Shown in pieces: positions 29,020 to 43,388 of a DNA stretch of 64,000 nucleotides; positions within the stretch are counted from its first letter, which is position 1; every line of letters starts with the position of its first letter. The notes below the pieces were generated by a model, which was given only the letters and a program-made list of their open reading frames with translations, was not told where the DNA came from and ran no database searches. Source of the DNA: JAATGA01 sp047605605 (GTDB taxonomy: Bacteria > Pseudomonadota > Alphaproteobacteria > Rhodobacterales > Rhodobacteraceae); assembly GCA_047605605.1 (NCBI GenBank), contig JASGFG010000005.1, positions 1 through 64,000 of the forward strand. Reading direction: 5' to 3'. The position numbers and the translations under genes were made by a program.

Positions 29020-29495
29020 GTCGCGTCGAACCGGCCGGATTTGCCGCCCTCTTTCATGACCAGACGCACGGCGCCGATCACCATGTCCTTCTGCACGGCC
29101 TTGACCATGTCATAGACGGTCAGCGCGGCGACCGACACGGCGGTCAGCGCCTCCATCTCCACCCCCGTCTGGCCCGAGGTGCGCACCGTCGCCTCGATCG
29201 CCACGCCGGGGATCGCGGGGTCGCAGGTCAGGTCCACCGCCACTTTGGTCAGCGCGAGCGGATGGCACAGCGGGATCAGATCCGAGGTCCGCTTGGCCGC
29301 CATGATCCCGGCAAGCCGCGCCACGCCCAGAACGTCGCCCTTGCCCGCGCGACCCTCGGCGATCAGGGCCAGCGTTTCGGGCGACATGGCGATCTGCCCG
29401 CGGGCGACAGCGATGCGGTCGGTCGCGGGCTTGTCGGTCACGTCAACCATGCGCGCGGCGCCGTCGGCGTCGAAATGGGTCAGGCCGCCGGTCAT
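29016..29495 (-). CDS. moaC: Cyclic pyranopterin monophosphate synthase
   Basis: MoaC converts the MoaA product to cyclic pyranopterin monophosphate, the first pterin intermediate of molybdenum cofactor. The 159-residue product shows [18 protein letters not shown], the [29 protein letters not shown] core in which Lys and His residues act in catalysis, and [20 protein letters not shown]. It overlaps moeA and lies 7 bases after trpC, so it is likely part of the trpGDC-moaC-moeA transcript. Confidence 0.96.
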   Translation of the reverse strand: MTGGLTHFDADGAARMVDVTDKPATDRIAVARGQIAMSPETLALIAEGRAGKGDVLGVARLAGIMAAKRTSDLIPLCHPLALTKVAVDLTCDPAIPGVAIEATVRTSGQTGVEMEALTAVSVAALTVYDMVKAVQKDMVIGAVRLVMKEGGKSGRFDAT

Positions 29496-29502
29496 GCGGC
29501 CC

Positions 29503-30315
29503 TCACATCCCGCCCTGCGAGGTCAGCGGTTGCGCCAGCAGCGCACGGGTTGCCGCCGCCACATCCGCCTGCCGCATCAGCGCCTCGCCGATCAGAAAGC
29601 AGCGGGCGCCGTATTGCGCCATGTCGGCCAGATCGGCCGGGGTATAAAGCCCGCTTTCCGACACGATCAGCCGGTCCTCGGGCACGCGGCGCGCCAACTG
29701 GCGCGTGGTGTCCAGCGACACCTCGAAGGTGTGCAGGTTGCGGTTGTTGATCCCGATCAGGGGCGAGCGCAGCTTTTCCGCGCGTTCCAGTTCCGGCTGG
29801 TCATGCACCTCGATCAGCACATCCATGTCCCAGTCCAGGGCCGCGGCCTCCAGCTCGGCCGCCTGCGTGTCGTCCAGCGAGGCCATGATCAGCAGGATGC
29901 AGTCGGCCGACAGCGCCCGCGCCTCGGCGATCTGATAGGGGTCGTAGATGAAATCCTTGCGCAGGCAGGGCAGCTTTACCGCGTCATGCGCCGCCGTCAG
30001 GAATTCGTCGGCCCCCTGAAACGACGGCCCGTCGGTCAGGACGGACAGGCAGGTGGCGCCCCCTGCCTCATAGGCGGCGGCAAGGGCGGGCGGGTCGAAA
30101 TCGGCGCGGATCAGGCCCTTGGACGGGCTGGCCTTCTTGATCTCGGCGATCAGGCCGTAGCCTGTGGTCGTCGCCTCGCGCAGCGCGGCGGCAAAGCCGC
30201 GCGGGGCGGGGGCGGCGCGGGCCGCATCCTCGACCGCGGCCAACGGGCGGGCGGCCTTGCGGGCGGCCACATCGGCCAGTTTGTAATCCCTGATCCGGTC
30301 GAGAATGGTGCTCAT
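29503..30315 (-). CDS. trpC: Indole-3-glycerol phosphate synthase
   Basis: TrpC closes the indole ring from carboxyphenylamino-deoxyribulose phosphate in tryptophan synthesis. The 270-residue TIM-barrel protein has [36 protein letters not shown] and VSESG motifs with the expected catalytic lysines and glutamates. It is monofunctional (no PRAI domain). It overlaps trpD by four bases upstream and is followed by moaC. Confidence 0.97.
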   Translation of the reverse strand: MSTILDRIRDYKLADVAARKAARPLAAVEDAARAAPAPRGFAAALREATTTGYGLIAEIKKASPSKGLIRADFDPPALAAAYEAGGATCLSVLTDGPSFQGADEFLTAAHDAVKLPCLRKDFIYDPYQIAEARALSADCILLIMASLDDTQAAELEAAALDWDMDVLIEVHDQPELERAEKLRSPLIGINNRNLHTFEVSLDTTRQLARRVPEDRLIVSESGLYTPADLADMAQYGARCFLIGEALMRQADVAAATRALLAQPLTSQGGM

Positions 30316-31334
30316 GCCGCCTTTCCATGCGTAAGGGCGACCAGCGCCGCCACCTTGGCCCGCGCCGCGCCGGAATCGATCGAGGCGCGGGCGATCTCGA
30401 CACCCTGTTTCAGATCCGCCGCCCGGTCGGCCACCACCAGCGCAGCGGCGGCGTTCAGCAACACCGCGTCACGATAGGCCCCCGGCGCACCGTCCATCAG
30501 TGCCCGCAGGGCCGCCGCATTCTCGGCCGGGCTGCCGCCCATGATCGCCGCGAAGGGATGGGGGGCAAGGCCCGCATCCTCGGGGTGGACCGAGAATTCG
30601 CGGATCTGCCCGTCCGCCAGTTCCGCCACCTTCGTCGGCTCGGCGATCGACATCTCGTCGGTGCCGTCGCCGCCATGGACCAGCCAGGCCTTTTCGGACC
30701 CGAGGGCGCGCAGCGTTTCCGCCATCGGCCGCAGCAGGCTGTCCGAGAAGGTGCCGGTCAGCTGCCGCTTCACCCCGGCGGGGTTGGTCAGCGGTCCCAG
30801 GATGTTGAAGATCGTCCGCGTGCCCAGTTCGGTCCGCACCGGGCCGACATGCTTCATCGCCGGATGGTGCATCGGCGCCATCATGAAGCCGATGCCCGCG
30901 GCCTCGAGACAACGCTCCACCACCTCGGGGCCGACCATGACATTCAGGCCCAGTTCCGTCATCGCATCCGCCGCGCCGGATTTGGACGACAGGTTGCGGT
31001 TGCCGTGCTTGGCCACCGGGACGCCCGCGCCCGCCACCACGAATGCGGTGGCGGTAGAGATGTTCAGCGTGCCCTTGCCGTCGCCGCCGGTTCCGACGAT
31101 GTCGATGGCCCCGGCGGGCGCGTTCACGGGGTTGCATTTCGACCGCATCACGGTCGAGGCGGCGGCATATTCATCCACCGTCTCGCCCCGCGTGCGCAGC
31201 GCCATCAGCAGTCCGCCCATCTGTGCCGGGGTGGCGGTGCCCTCGAACAGGGCGTCAAAGGCCACCTCGGCCTCGGCCCGCGTCAGCGGGCGGGTGGCGG
31301 CGATGCCGATCAGGGGTTTCAAAGCATCGCTCAT
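30312..31334 (-). CDS. trpD: Anthranilate phosphoribosyltransferase
   Basis: TrpD joins anthranilate to PRPP. The 340-residue product has the glycine-rich [15 protein letters not shown] phosphate-binding loop, [15 protein letters not shown] and the anthranilate-binding [12 protein letters not shown] segment. It overlaps both trpG (upstream) and trpC (downstream) by four bases, a tight three-gene block. Confidence 0.97.
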   Translation of the reverse strand: MSDALKPLIGIAATRPLTRAEAEVAFDALFEGTATPAQMGGLLMALRTRGETVDEYAAASTVMRSKCNPVNAPAGAIDIVGTGGDGKGTLNISTATAFVVAGAGVPVAKHGNRNLSSKSGAADAMTELGLNVMVGPEVVERCLEAAGIGFMMAPMHHPAMKHVGPVRTELGTRTIFNILGPLTNPAGVKRQLTGTFSDSLLRPMAETLRALGSEKAWLVHGGDGTDEMSIAEPTKVAELADGQIREFSVHPEDAGLAPHPFAAIMGGSPAENAAALRALMDGAPGAYRDAVLLNAAAALVVADRAADLKQGVEIARASIDSGAARAKVAALVALTHGKAA

Positions 31335-31918
31335 GCCGGGACTCGGCCTTTCGCTTCTTCAAGGAAATTCTTCAGCAACTGGTGCCCGTGTTCCGAAGCG
31401 ATGCTTTCGGGGTGAAACTGCACGCCCTCGATCAGATGCCTGCGATGGCGCAGGCCCATGATCGTGCCATCCTCCAGCCAGGCCGTGACCTCCAGCTCGG
31501 GCGGCAGGGTGTCGCGGTCGACGATCAGGCTGTGATAGCGCGTGGCCAGAAAGGGCGAGGGCAGGCCGCGGAACACGCCCTTGCCCGCGTGATACATGGT
31601 TCCCATCTTGCCATGCACGATTTCCTTGCAGCGCACGACCTTGCCGCCGAAGGCCTCGCCAATCGCCTGATGGCCCAAGCACACGCCCAGAAGCGGCGTG
31701 CCCGCCTCGGCCGCGGCCAGGATCAGCGGCAGGCAGATGCCCGCCTGCGCGGGATCGCAGGGACCGGGGGACAGGACGATCATGTCGGGCTTCAGCCCCA
31801 TGGCCTGCTGCACGTCCAGCGCATCGTTGCGCCTGACCACGACATCGGCGCCAAGCTCGCCCAGATAATGGACGAGGTTGTAGGTGAAGCTGTCGTAGTT
31901 GTCGATCAGAAGCAGCAT
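31331..31918 (-). CDS. trpG: Anthranilate synthase glutamine amidotransferase subunit
   Basis: TrpG supplies ammonia from glutamine to TrpE. The 195-residue class I amidotransferase has the nucleophile Cys80 in LLGVCLGHQ and the His169/Glu171 pair in QFHPES. The ATG at 31918 ([14 protein letters not shown]) is the standard start and follows AAGGGGA; a longer frame upstream is not conserved. Its partner trpE is about 6 kb away, separated by the TRAP transporter and yibQ. Confidence 0.97.
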   Translation of the reverse strand: MLLLIDNYDSFTYNLVHYLGELGADVVVRRNDALDVQQAMGLKPDMIVLSPGPCDPAQAGICLPLILAAAEAGTPLLGVCLGHQAIGEAFGGKVVRCKEIVHGKMGTMYHAGKGVFRGLPSPFLATRYHSLIVDRDTLPPELEVTAWLEDGTIMGLRHRRHLIEGVQFHPESIASEHGHQLLKNFLEEAKGRVPA

Positions 31919-32277
31919 GGCCGGTCCCCTTGCGGGCGGCCCTGCTGCCCGCGTCTGGTTTCGGTTATGGCGCATCGGCGGCAGGGGGGCAACCTTGGAA
32001 AGCGGGTGGGTTTCCGCCCCGAATCGAGGGCGCAAACCCCGCCGGATGACGCAGGGGAAGTCAATTTGCGACATGCGATCCGAACTGCCCGGAAACGTGC
32101 AGGTGCAGAAATTTCAGGCATGTTTCGCCGGGTTGACCGGCACAGGTCACGGAAGATGCGGGTGAATCTGCGCCGGGCGATCAACCAGCGGAATTGACGT
32201 AAGGGTGGGAAACCGACAAAGGTTGACCTCTGCCGCAGCCGGCGCAAGACCGGCGCGAAAATATGGGAGGGAACTAT
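31919..32277. other. Divergent gap of 359 bases between trpG and dctQ
   Basis: It must hold the trp promoter and the TRAP promoter. I see no coding frame or clear operator. TTGACG near 32195 and TTGACC near 32223 could be -35 elements for dctQ. Confidence 0.4.
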
Positions 32278-32817
32278 ATGCAGGCCTTGCTTGCCCTGTC
32301 GCGGGGTATAGACCGGCTGAGCGCGGTATTCGGCAAGATCGGGGAATACCTGGTCCTGCTGTGCTGCCTGGTCAGCGCCGGCAATGCGATGATCCGGTAT
32401 GCGTTCAACTACAGTTCGAACGGCTGGCTGGAAATCCAGTGGTATATGTTCGGCTTCATCGTGATGATGGGGGCGGCCCATACGCTGCGCAACAACGAAC
32501 ATGTGCGGGTCGACCTGATCTATGGTTCGGTCAGCGACCGCGCGCGGCTGTGGATCGACACCTTTGGCATCCTGTTCTTCCTGCTGCCCTTCGCCATCTT
32601 TGCGGCTTATCTTTCATGGCCGATCTTCTGGCTGTCCTTTCAGCAGCACGAGATGTCGTCGAACGCGGGCGGGCTGATCCGCTGGCCGATCAAGCTGATC
32701 ATTTCGGCGGGGTTCGGGCTGCTGGCGTTGCAGGGCGTGTCCGAGCTGATCAAGCGCATCGCGGCGCTGACCGGCTCGATCAGCCTGGAGACCGCCTACG
32801 AAAAACCGCTTCAGTAA
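32278..32817 (+). CDS. dctQ: TRAP transporter small permease (DctQ)
   Basis: The small membrane subunit of a tripartite ATP-independent periplasmic transporter. The 179-residue product has four predicted transmembrane helices (about 18-38, 50-72, 92-116 and 140-160) and the conserved EIQWYMFGFIVMMGAAHTLRNNEHVRVDL segment of the family. The ATG at 32278 follows GGGAGGGA. It is 12 bases upstream of dctM. The substrate cannot be read from this subunit. Confidence 0.92.
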   Translation: MQALLALSRGIDRLSAVFGKIGEYLVLLCCLVSAGNAMIRYAFNYSSNGWLEIQWYMFGFIVMMGAAHTLRNNEHVRVDLIYGSVSDRARLWIDTFGILFFLLPFAIFAAYLSWPIFWLSFQQHEMSSNAGGLIRWPIKLIISAGFGLLALQGVSELIKRIAALTGSISLETAYEKPLQ

Positions 32818-32829
32818 GGGACCGACCAG

Positions 32830-34368
32830 ATGTTTGCATTCGGGCCTTTCCCGCCGCTGATGTTCGCCTGCATGATCTTTTTCATGCTCTACGGGTTTCC
32901 GGTCGCCTTTTCTCTGGGGGCGGTCGGGCTGTTCTTCGGGGTGCTGGGGATCATTACCGGCCACTTTCACGAAGCCTTCCTTGGCGCGCTGCCGCACAGG
33001 TTTTTCGGCATCGTCTCGAACGACCTGCTGCTGGCCATTCCGTTCTTCACCTTCATGGGCGCAATCCTTGAACGATGCGGGCTGGCCGAGGATCTGCTGG
33101 AAGGCACGGGCAAGCTGTTCGGCCGCATCCCCGGCGGTCTGGCCTATGCGGTGATCCTGGTCGGCGCGGTGCTGGGGGCGATCACCGGCACGGTGGCGGC
33201 CTCGGTCATCACCATGGGGGTGATCTCGCTGCCGATCATGCTGCGTTACGGGTATAACGAGCGGCTGGCGACCGGCGTGATCGCCGCCTCCGGCACGATC
33301 ACCCAGCTGATCCCGCCCAGCCTCGTGCTGGTGGTTCTGGCCGACCAGCTGGGCAAGTCGGTCGGCGACATGTATCTGGGGGCGATGGGGCCGTCGATCG
33401 CGCAGGTGCTGATCTTCCTCGCCTATATCGTCGTTCTGTCGATCCTCAAGCCGCACATGATGCCGCCCCTGCCGAAAGAGGTGCGGGGCGATCTGAACCT
33501 GGCGCTGGTGATGAAGGTGCTGATGGGGATCATCCCGTCCATCGTTCTGATCTTCCTTGTGCTGGGCACGATCTTCATGGGCCTTGCCACGCCGACCGAG
33601 GCGGGGGCACTGGGCGTCGTCGGCGCCATCGTTCTGGCGGCGATGCACCGGCGGCTGACCTGGCCACTGATCCATCAGGCGATGGTCTCGACCGCGCATC
33701 TGACGGCGATGGTGGTGTTCATCCTGATCGGCTCGACCGTGTTTTCGCTGGTGTTCCAGGGCATGGACGGCGGCCGCTGGATCGAGCATCTGCTGTCGCA
33801 CCTGCCCGGCGGGCCGGTCGGGTTCCTGATCTTCGTCAACATCTTCATCTTCTTTCTGGCCTTCTTCCTCGACTTCTTCGAGATCGCCTTCATCGTGGTG
33901 CCGATGCTGGCCCCGGTGGCGCAATCGCTGGGGATCGACCTGATCTGGTTCGGGGTGCTGCTGTGCATCAACATGCAGACCAGCTTCATGCACCCGCCAT
34001 TCGGCTTTGCGCTGTTCTATCTGCGCTCCATCGCGCCGAAAGAGGTCAAGACCAAGCAGATCTATCTGGGCGCGATCCCGTGGCTGGGGATGCAGTTGCT
34101 CTTGGTGGTGATCGTGATCTTCTGGCCGGGGATGGTGACGGGCTGGCTGGACCATGGGCCAAAGGTCGACCCGTCGACCGTCAAGATCCAGGTGCAGGGC
34201 GTTGGCGGTCTTGGCGGTGGTCTGGGCGGTGGTCTTGGCCAACCCGGCGGCCTTGGCGGGACTGCCGCCCCCGCCCCCGGCGGCAATGCGGTGCCTGCGC
34301 CGGGCGGGCTGGGGGGCGGTCTGCAGCCGCCGCCGGGTCTGGCACCTGCCGCGCCCGCGACCCCCTGA
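32830..34368 (+). CDS. dctM: TRAP transporter large permease (DctM) with a glycine/proline-rich tail
   Basis: The large membrane subunit, which drives sodium- or proton-coupled uptake. About 450 residues form the expected 12-13 helix DctM fold, with GAILERCGLAEDLL, GAVLGAITGTVAASV, LIPPSLVLVVLADQL and GLATPTEAGALGVVGA motifs. After VKIQVQ a 56-residue tail (457-512) is made almost only of G, L, P and A. A bidirectional terminator follows 20 bases after the stop. The matching binding protein gene faces it from the other strand. Confidence 0.94.
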   Translation: MFAFGPFPPLMFACMIFFMLYGFPVAFSLGAVGLFFGVLGIITGHFHEAFLGALPHRFFGIVSNDLLLAIPFFTFMGAILERCGLAEDLLEGTGKLFGRIPGGLAYAVILVGAVLGAITGTVAASVITMGVISLPIMLRYGYNERLATGVIAASGTITQLIPPSLVLVVLADQLGKSVGDMYLGAMGPSIAQVLIFLAYIVVLSILKPHMMPPLPKEVRGDLNLALVMKVLMGIIPSIVLIFLVLGTIFMGLATPTEAGALGVVGAIVLAAMHRRLTWPLIHQAMVSTAHLTAMVVFILIGSTVFSLVFQGMDGGRWIEHLLSHLPGGPVGFLIFVNIFIFFLAFFLDFFEIAFIVVPMLAPVAQSLGIDLIWFGVLLCINMQTSFMHPPFGFALFYLRSIAPKEVKTKQIYLGAIPWLGMQLLLVVIVIFWPGMVTGWLDHGPKVDPSTVKIQVQGVGGLGGGLGGGLGQPGGLGGTAAPAPGGNAVPAPGGLGGGLQPPPGLAPAAPATP

Positions 34369-34388
34369 ACCAAAAGCGCATGGAATCG

Positions 34389-34422
34389 AAAGGGGCGGCA
34401 CCGCGGGATGCCGCCCCTTTTT
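34389..34422 (+). terminator. Terminator of dctQ-dctM (bidirectional shape)
   Basis: AAAGGGGCGGCA and TGCCGCCCCTTT are perfect 12-base inverted copies around an 8-base loop, with TTTTT at the end. Confidence 0.92.
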
Positions 34423-34445
34423 GCTGACACATCGCGACGGGCACG

Positions 34446-34476
34446 AAAAAGCCCCGGCACCTTGCGGCACCGGGGC
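34446..34476 (-). terminator. Terminator of dctP
   Basis: On the minus strand GCCCCGG...CCGGGGC with a GCAA-capped inner stem, followed by TTTTT, 25 bases past the dctP stop. Confidence 0.85.
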
Positions 34477-34500
34477 GAACCCGTCGAACGGGGGAAAGCC

Positions 34501-37638
<3,138 letters not shown>

Positions 37639-37653
37639 GGCCGGGGGGCTATC

Positions 37654-37682
37654 GCCTCGCCCCCCTTCCTTCGGGGCGAGGC
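37654..37682 (+). terminator. Hairpin after yibQ
   Basis: GCCTCGCCCC and GGGGCGAGGC form a perfect 10-base stem 15 bases after the stop, without a T-run. Confidence 0.5.
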
Positions 37683-37773
37683 AGCCGCCAGGACCGACGG
37701 CTTGGCCGCGGGTCTTCACGCCGGACTGCGGCCCTGCCCGGGGCGCACGGTTGGCATCTTTGACCGTCGATGC

Positions 37774-37798
37774 GAAAGGGCCGCCCTTTCAGGCGGCC
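37774..37798 (-). terminator. Terminator of trpE
   Basis: On the minus strand GGCCGCC-TGAAAG-GGCGGCC followed by CTTTC, ten bases after the trpE stop. Confidence 0.7.
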
Positions 37799-37807
37799 AG
37801 ATCCGGC

Positions 37808-39316
<1,509 letters not shown>

Positions 39317-39323
39317 GCCGCCC

Positions 39324-41189
39324 TCAGTTGAATTGCGCGTTCACGGCGTCGATCGCCTGCTGGTCGATGGTGATCCCCGCGTCATTGGCCAGCGCGCCGG
39401 TCCAAAGCTGCATCGCATCGTCCGACAGCCCCTGGTCGATCTGCGCCTTGATCGAGGCGCGCAGCGCATCGGCATCCGGCCCTTCGGGCGCGGCCGGGAT
39501 CACCCGGTCGACCCGCACAAGCGCGGTGAAGCCGGGGCCTTCGATGGCGCGGATCTCGCCCTCCTTCATCTCGAAGACGGTCTTCATCGCGCCCTCGGGG
39601 GCGCCCTGAAGGGTGCCCTCGCGCGGCAGTTGCGGGGTCACGTCGACGATCCCGAAGGTTTCCAGGCGCTGGCCGCCCTCGACCGCCGTCCTGATCTCGG
39701 CCGCGCGGGCATCCAGCGCGCGCGACAGGGCGTCGGCCTTCCAGGCGGCGGCAACTTTGTCGCGCACCTTGTCGAAGGCAAGGGGGGTGGGGGGCACGGC
39801 GCCCTGCACCTCGATGGCGGCGACCCCGCCATCTTCCAGCGTCACGGCCTCGGGGAAGTCGCCTTCCTGCGCGGCATCGGCGGCGGTGCGGAAGGCCTGC
39901 GAGGCGGCGATCGGGTCGTTGTCGTCCGCCCCCGGCGCATAGTCGAAGCTGCCCGAACGCATCCCCTGTTCCCTGGCCAGATCGGCCAGGGTGGCGCCAC
40001 CGGCAAGGGCGTCGTCGATGGCCTCGACCTTGCCCTCGATCTCCTTGCGGGCGGCATCGGTGCGTAACTCGGCGGTCAGCTCGTCCTTGACCTGATCGAA
40101 GGGCGTCGTCTGCGCATCAAGGATCGCATTCACGCGGAACAGCGCCGGGCCAAGATCCGACATGACCGGGCCTGCGACGCCGGGTTCGGTCAGGGCAAAG
40201 ACCGCCTCGCCCGCAGCGCCCAGGTCCGCCTTGGCGACATCGCCCATATCGGTGTCCTGAAGGGAAAGTCCGCGTTCCCTGACCAGATCCTCAAACGAGG
40301 TGCCGGCATCCAGCTTGGCCTTGGCGGCATCCGCCGCCGCCTGATCGGGAAAGACCAGCCGTTCGACCAGCCGTTTTTCCGGTACCTGATACTGATCGGC
40401 GCGCTGGTCATAAAGCGCCTTCACCGCGGCCTCGTCCACCGTAACCTTGTCCTGAACATCGGCGGGTGTCAGGACCGCATAAGCGACCTTCTTGGCGGCG
40501 GGCCGGGTATAGTCGGCGACATGCGCGTCATACCAGGCCTTCAGCTCGTCATCCGTCGGGGCGGCGATCGGCGCCGCCAGATCGGCTTCGCCCAGACGCA
40601 GGACCGAAACCGCGCGACGCTCGCCCATCCAGGCGTAAAGCGTATCGGTCAGCGCGGCGGGCGCCTGAAAACCGCCCTTGACCGCACCGACCAGCAACTG
40701 GCGGGACATGTCGTCGCGAAGTTGCTGCTCGAAGCGCGGCTCGGTCAGCTTGTTCTGGCGCAAGGTGAAGGCATAGGTTTCCCGGCTGAATCCGCCGGTC
40801 GGGCCCTGAAACGCAGGGATTTTCTGCAAGGCCGAGGCGACGACGCCATCGCCGACCGAGAGGCCCACCTTGTCGGCCTCGGCATCCTGGGCCGAAAGGT
40901 CGATCAGGCCGGACAGGACCTGCCGGTCGATGCCGAAGGCGCGCGCCTGTTCCAGGGTGATGTTCTGGCCGAACTGCTGGGACAGCTTGTTCAGCTGCTG
41001 CTGCAACTGGCGGGCATAGTCGTTGGCGGTGATCTTCTTGCCGCCGACGGTGGCCACCGCGGAGCTGCCGCCGCCAAAGTTGTGCACGCCGAACCCGCCC
41101 AGCCCCAGGATGACAAAGGCCATCAGCAGCCAGACCGCGATCTCGCCGGGCTTCTTCTTCTTGCGCGGGGTCTCGGTCGTTTTCGCCAT
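39324..41189 (-). CDS. ppiD: PpiD-like membrane-anchored peptidyl-prolyl isomerase
   Basis: A periplasmic folding factor held in the inner membrane. The 621-residue product has a lysine-rich cytoplasmic N-terminus (TPRKKKKPGE), one transmembrane helix (about 17-37), a SurA-type chaperone N-domain (VATVGGKKITANDYARQLQQQ), a parvulin domain around 255-370 and a long C-terminal part. The ATG at 41189 is the first with this topology. Domain order matches PpiD. It precedes trpE by 7 bases, a pairing I do not find functionally obvious. Confidence 0.88.
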   Translation of the reverse strand: MAKTTETPRKKKKPGEIAVWLLMAFVILGLGGFGVHNFGGGSSAVATVGGKKITANDYARQLQQQLNKLSQQFGQNITLEQARAFGIDRQVLSGLIDLSAQDAEADKVGLSVGDGVVASALQKIPAFQGPTGGFSRETYAFTLRQNKLTEPRFEQQLRDDMSRQLLVGAVKGGFQAPAALTDTLYAWMGERRAVSVLRLGEADLAAPIAAPTDDELKAWYDAHVADYTRPAAKKVAYAVLTPADVQDKVTVDEAAVKALYDQRADQYQVPEKRLVERLVFPDQAAADAAKAKLDAGTSFEDLVRERGLSLQDTDMGDVAKADLGAAGEAVFALTEPGVAGPVMSDLGPALFRVNAILDAQTTPFDQVKDELTAELRTDAARKEIEGKVEAIDDALAGGATLADLAREQGMRSGSFDYAPGADDNDPIAASQAFRTAADAAQEGDFPEAVTLEDGGVAAIEVQGAVPPTPLAFDKVRDKVAAAWKADALSRALDARAAEIRTAVEGGQRLETFGIVDVTPQLPREGTLQGAPEGAMKTVFEMKEGEIRAIEGPGFTALVRVDRVIPAAPEGPDADALRASIKAQIDQGLSDDAMQLWTGALANDAGITIDQQAIDAVNAQFN

Positions 41190-41314
41190 GGCTTCAGCTT
41201 TCGTTGGGTCAAGGGTCCGCGCCTGTCTAGAGAAGCCCGCCCTGCGGGGCAAGATGCGCAGGCGGCGGCACAGGCGTTCTCGCGAAGATTCGGGTGGTCA
41301 AAAGATTCGGGCGG

Positions 41315-42493
41315 TCAGAACCCCAGGCCGCGCAACCTGTCGAACATCCGGCCGATGTCGGCGGTGTCGATATTGGCAAAGGCAATGCGCAACTGCCGCC
41401 GTCCGTCGGGCGAGCCTTCGGGCTGGAACATGGTGCCGGGCAGCATCAGGATGCCCGCCTCATGGACCAGCCGCTTGCAGAAGTCGTCCGAAGGCAGGGC
41501 AAAGGGATGTTCGGCATAGGCGAAATAGGCGCCGCAGCCCAGAAGCCGCCAGCCCTCCAGCCGACCGAAGCCCGCCACCATGGCGCGGCGTCGGCTCAGG
41601 ATCTCGGCCCGTTCGCCCGCAACCCACTGGCCAAGGTTTCGCATCCCCCACAGCGCGCCGATCTGGCCCAGTTGGCCGGGGCAGATCGCCACGGTGTCGA
41701 GGAACTTTTCCACTTCGGCCAGCCGCGCCGCGCTGGCAACGATGGCGCCGACGCGATGCCCGGTCAGGCGATAGGCCTTGGAAAAGGAATAAAGCTGGAT
41801 CAGCACATCCTGCCAGTCGGGGTCGGCGAACAGGTCATGCGGGCGGCCGTCGCGGGCATCGAAATCGCGATAGGTCTCATCCACGATCAGGCCCAGCCCA
41901 TGCGCCCGCGCCAGATCGCGGAATGCCGCCAGCGTTTCGGCCGGATATTCCGCCCCGCCGGGGTTGTTCGGGCTGACCAGCACCAGCGCCCGCGTGCGCG
42001 GCGTGATCAACCGCGCCGCCGCCTCGGCCTCGGGGATCAGGCCGGGGCCGCAGGGCAGGGGCACGGCAGAGACGCCCTGCATGTCGAGCCACATCTTGTG
42101 ATTGAAATACCACGGGGTCGGCAGGATCACCTCATCCCCGGCCCCGGCGAGCGTGGCCATGACCGCAGTGAACGCCTGGTTGCAGCCCTGCGTGATGGCC
42201 ACCTGCGACGCGGCGACCGCGCCGCCATAGGCCGCCGACCATTGCAGGGCGATTTCCTCGCGCAGTTCCGGCAGGCCCAGGACCGGGCCGTAGAGATGCG
42301 CGGCATCGTTGTGCAGCGCGGCGTCTGCGATGGCCTGCCGCAGCGCCAGCGGCGGCGGTTCCACCGGGGCGGCCTGGCTGACGTTGATCAGCGGGCGATC
42401 CGGCGGGAAATGCGCCCCCTGCAACCAGCGCCGCGCCTCCATCACCGGGGGCGGAAAGGTGGCGGCCATAGCGGGGTTCAGGGGCAGGGTCAT
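41315..42493 (-). CDS. PLP-dependent class I/II aminotransferase
   Basis: The 392-residue protein has the fold type I aminotransferase motifs: SPNNPGG with the cofactor asparagine, VDETYRDFD, the PLP lysine in LYSFSKAYRLTGHRVGA, and a C-terminal arginine in RQLRIAFANID that binds the carboxylate. The amino-acid specificity cannot be read from this; relatives are annotated as aspartate-type or uncharacterised aminotransferases. The ATG at 42493 fits the conserved N-terminus; the longer frame upstream runs through repeat copy G and is not coding. Confidence 0.88.
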   Translation of the reverse strand: MTLPLNPAMAATFPPPVMEARRWLQGAHFPPDRPLINVSQAAPVEPPPLALRQAIADAALHNDAAHLYGPVLGLPELREEIALQWSAAYGGAVAASQVAITQGCNQAFTAVMATLAGAGDEVILPTPWYFNHKMWLDMQGVSAVPLPCGPGLIPEAEAAARLITPRTRALVLVSPNNPGGAEYPAETLAAFRDLARAHGLGLIVDETYRDFDARDGRPHDLFADPDWQDVLIQLYSFSKAYRLTGHRVGAIVASAARLAEVEKFLDTVAICPGQLGQIGALWGMRNLGQWVAGERAEILSRRRAMVAGFGRLEGWRLLGCGAYFAYAEHPFALPSDDFCKRLVHEAGILMLPGTMFQPEGSPDGRRQLRIAFANIDTADIGRMFDRLRGLGF

Positions 42494-42583
42494 CGGTGGC
42501 CTCGGGCAGAGTGATCCGCGGACAGTCGCGCCTTTTTGCGCCGAGTGCCAGAGGGGGAAACGGCATCCGCGCGGAAAACGCGA

Positions 42584-42639
42584 CCGGGGGCTTCGCGCCC
42601 CCGGACCCCCGCGGGATATTTGGGTCCAGAAAGAGGGGG
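42584..42639 (+). repeat. Intergenic hairpin repeat, copy G
   Basis: CCGGGGGC-TTCGC-GCCCCCGG stem-loop, then ACCCCCGCGGGATATTTGG and a CCAGAAAGAGGGGG tail. Confidence 0.78.
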
Positions 42640-42768
42640 AAGGGAGGGTGGAGCGCCTCGACGGGGGATTGCTCCAGCCGCGAGGCGCCCTCTTCCCGGA
42701 ACGGTCATCGGCGTCCCCGCCTGTACCGTGACATGAGTATGCGCAACCAGGGTTAATACTTCCTGAAT

Positions 42769-42826
42769 CCCCCCCTCTTTCTGGATATAAATATCCCACG
42801 GGGGTCCGGGGGTGTGAAACCCCCGG
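42769..42826 (-). repeat. Intergenic hairpin repeat, copy H
   Basis: On the minus strand CCGGGGGT-TTCAC-ACCCCCGG, then ACCCCCGTGGGATATTTAT and a CCAGAAAGAGGGGGG tail. It lies just after the gpt stop in the direction of transcription. Confidence 0.78.
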
Positions 42827-42855
42827 CTTGCGACGCCGGTCGCAGGGTGCGGGGA

Positions 42856-43377
42856 TCAGTCCGTGCCGCGAAACGGCTGGACGTATTGCAGCGCCATATC
42901 CCAGGGAAAGAAGATCCAGGTGTCCTGGCTGACGCTGGTGATATAGGTGTCTGCCTGTTTCTCGCCCTCGGGCTTGGCATAGACGCAGGCGAAATGCGCC
43001 TTGGGGTACAGGCGCCGGATCAGTTCCAGCGTCTTGCCGGAATCCACCAGGTCGTCGACGACCAGGATGCCCGCGCCATCGCCCATCAGCACGGGGTCGG
43101 GCGATTTGATCACCTGCGCCTCGCGCCGCTGGTCGGCCTTGCCGCCGCCCGAGTGATAGGACTTGACCGAGATCGTGTCGACCATGCGGATGTCCAGCTC
43201 GCGGCTGACGATCATCGCGGGGACCAGCCCGCCGCGGGTGATGCCGACCACGGCCTTCCAGGTTCCGCCTTCGCCCGGTCCCTTGCCGTCCAGCCGCCAG
43301 GCCAGGGCGCGGGCATCGCGGTGGATCTGGTCCCAGCTGACATGGAACCCCTTTTCATGCGGCAGGCGGTCGTTCAT
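42856..43377 (-). CDS. gpt: Xanthine phosphoribosyltransferase
   Basis: Purine salvage enzyme that makes XMP or GMP from xanthine or guanine and PRPP. The 173-residue product has the PRPP-binding motif [14 protein letters not shown] with the flanking hydrophobics, [20 protein letters not shown] at the N-side, and a C-terminal [18 protein letters not shown] typical of Gpt. It is followed in the transcript direction by repeat copy H. It is 11 bases downstream of the LysE-family gene. Confidence 0.93.
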   Translation of the reverse strand: MNDRLPHEKGFHVSWDQIHRDARALAWRLDGKGPGEGGTWKAVVGITRGGLVPAMIVSRELDIRMVDTISVKSYHSGGGKADQRREAQVIKSPDPVLMGDGAGILVVDDLVDSGKTLELIRRLYPKAHFACVYAKPEGEKQADTYITSVSQDTWIFFPWDMALQYVQPFRGTD

Positions 43378-43388
43378 CGGCTTCCCCC

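Larger units (their letters stand above)
42494..42855. other. Gap of 362 bases holding repeat copies G and H
   Basis: Between gpt and the aminotransferase, both on the minus strand. It contains two hairpin repeats in opposite orientation and the presumed promoter of the aminotransferase; I see no gene. Confidence 0.6.

Noticed and set aside
32614..34470. A 600-codon minus-strand frame opposite dctM
   Set aside because: Rich in H, R, Q and D as is typical of reverse-strand shadows of membrane-protein genes; dctM is certain.
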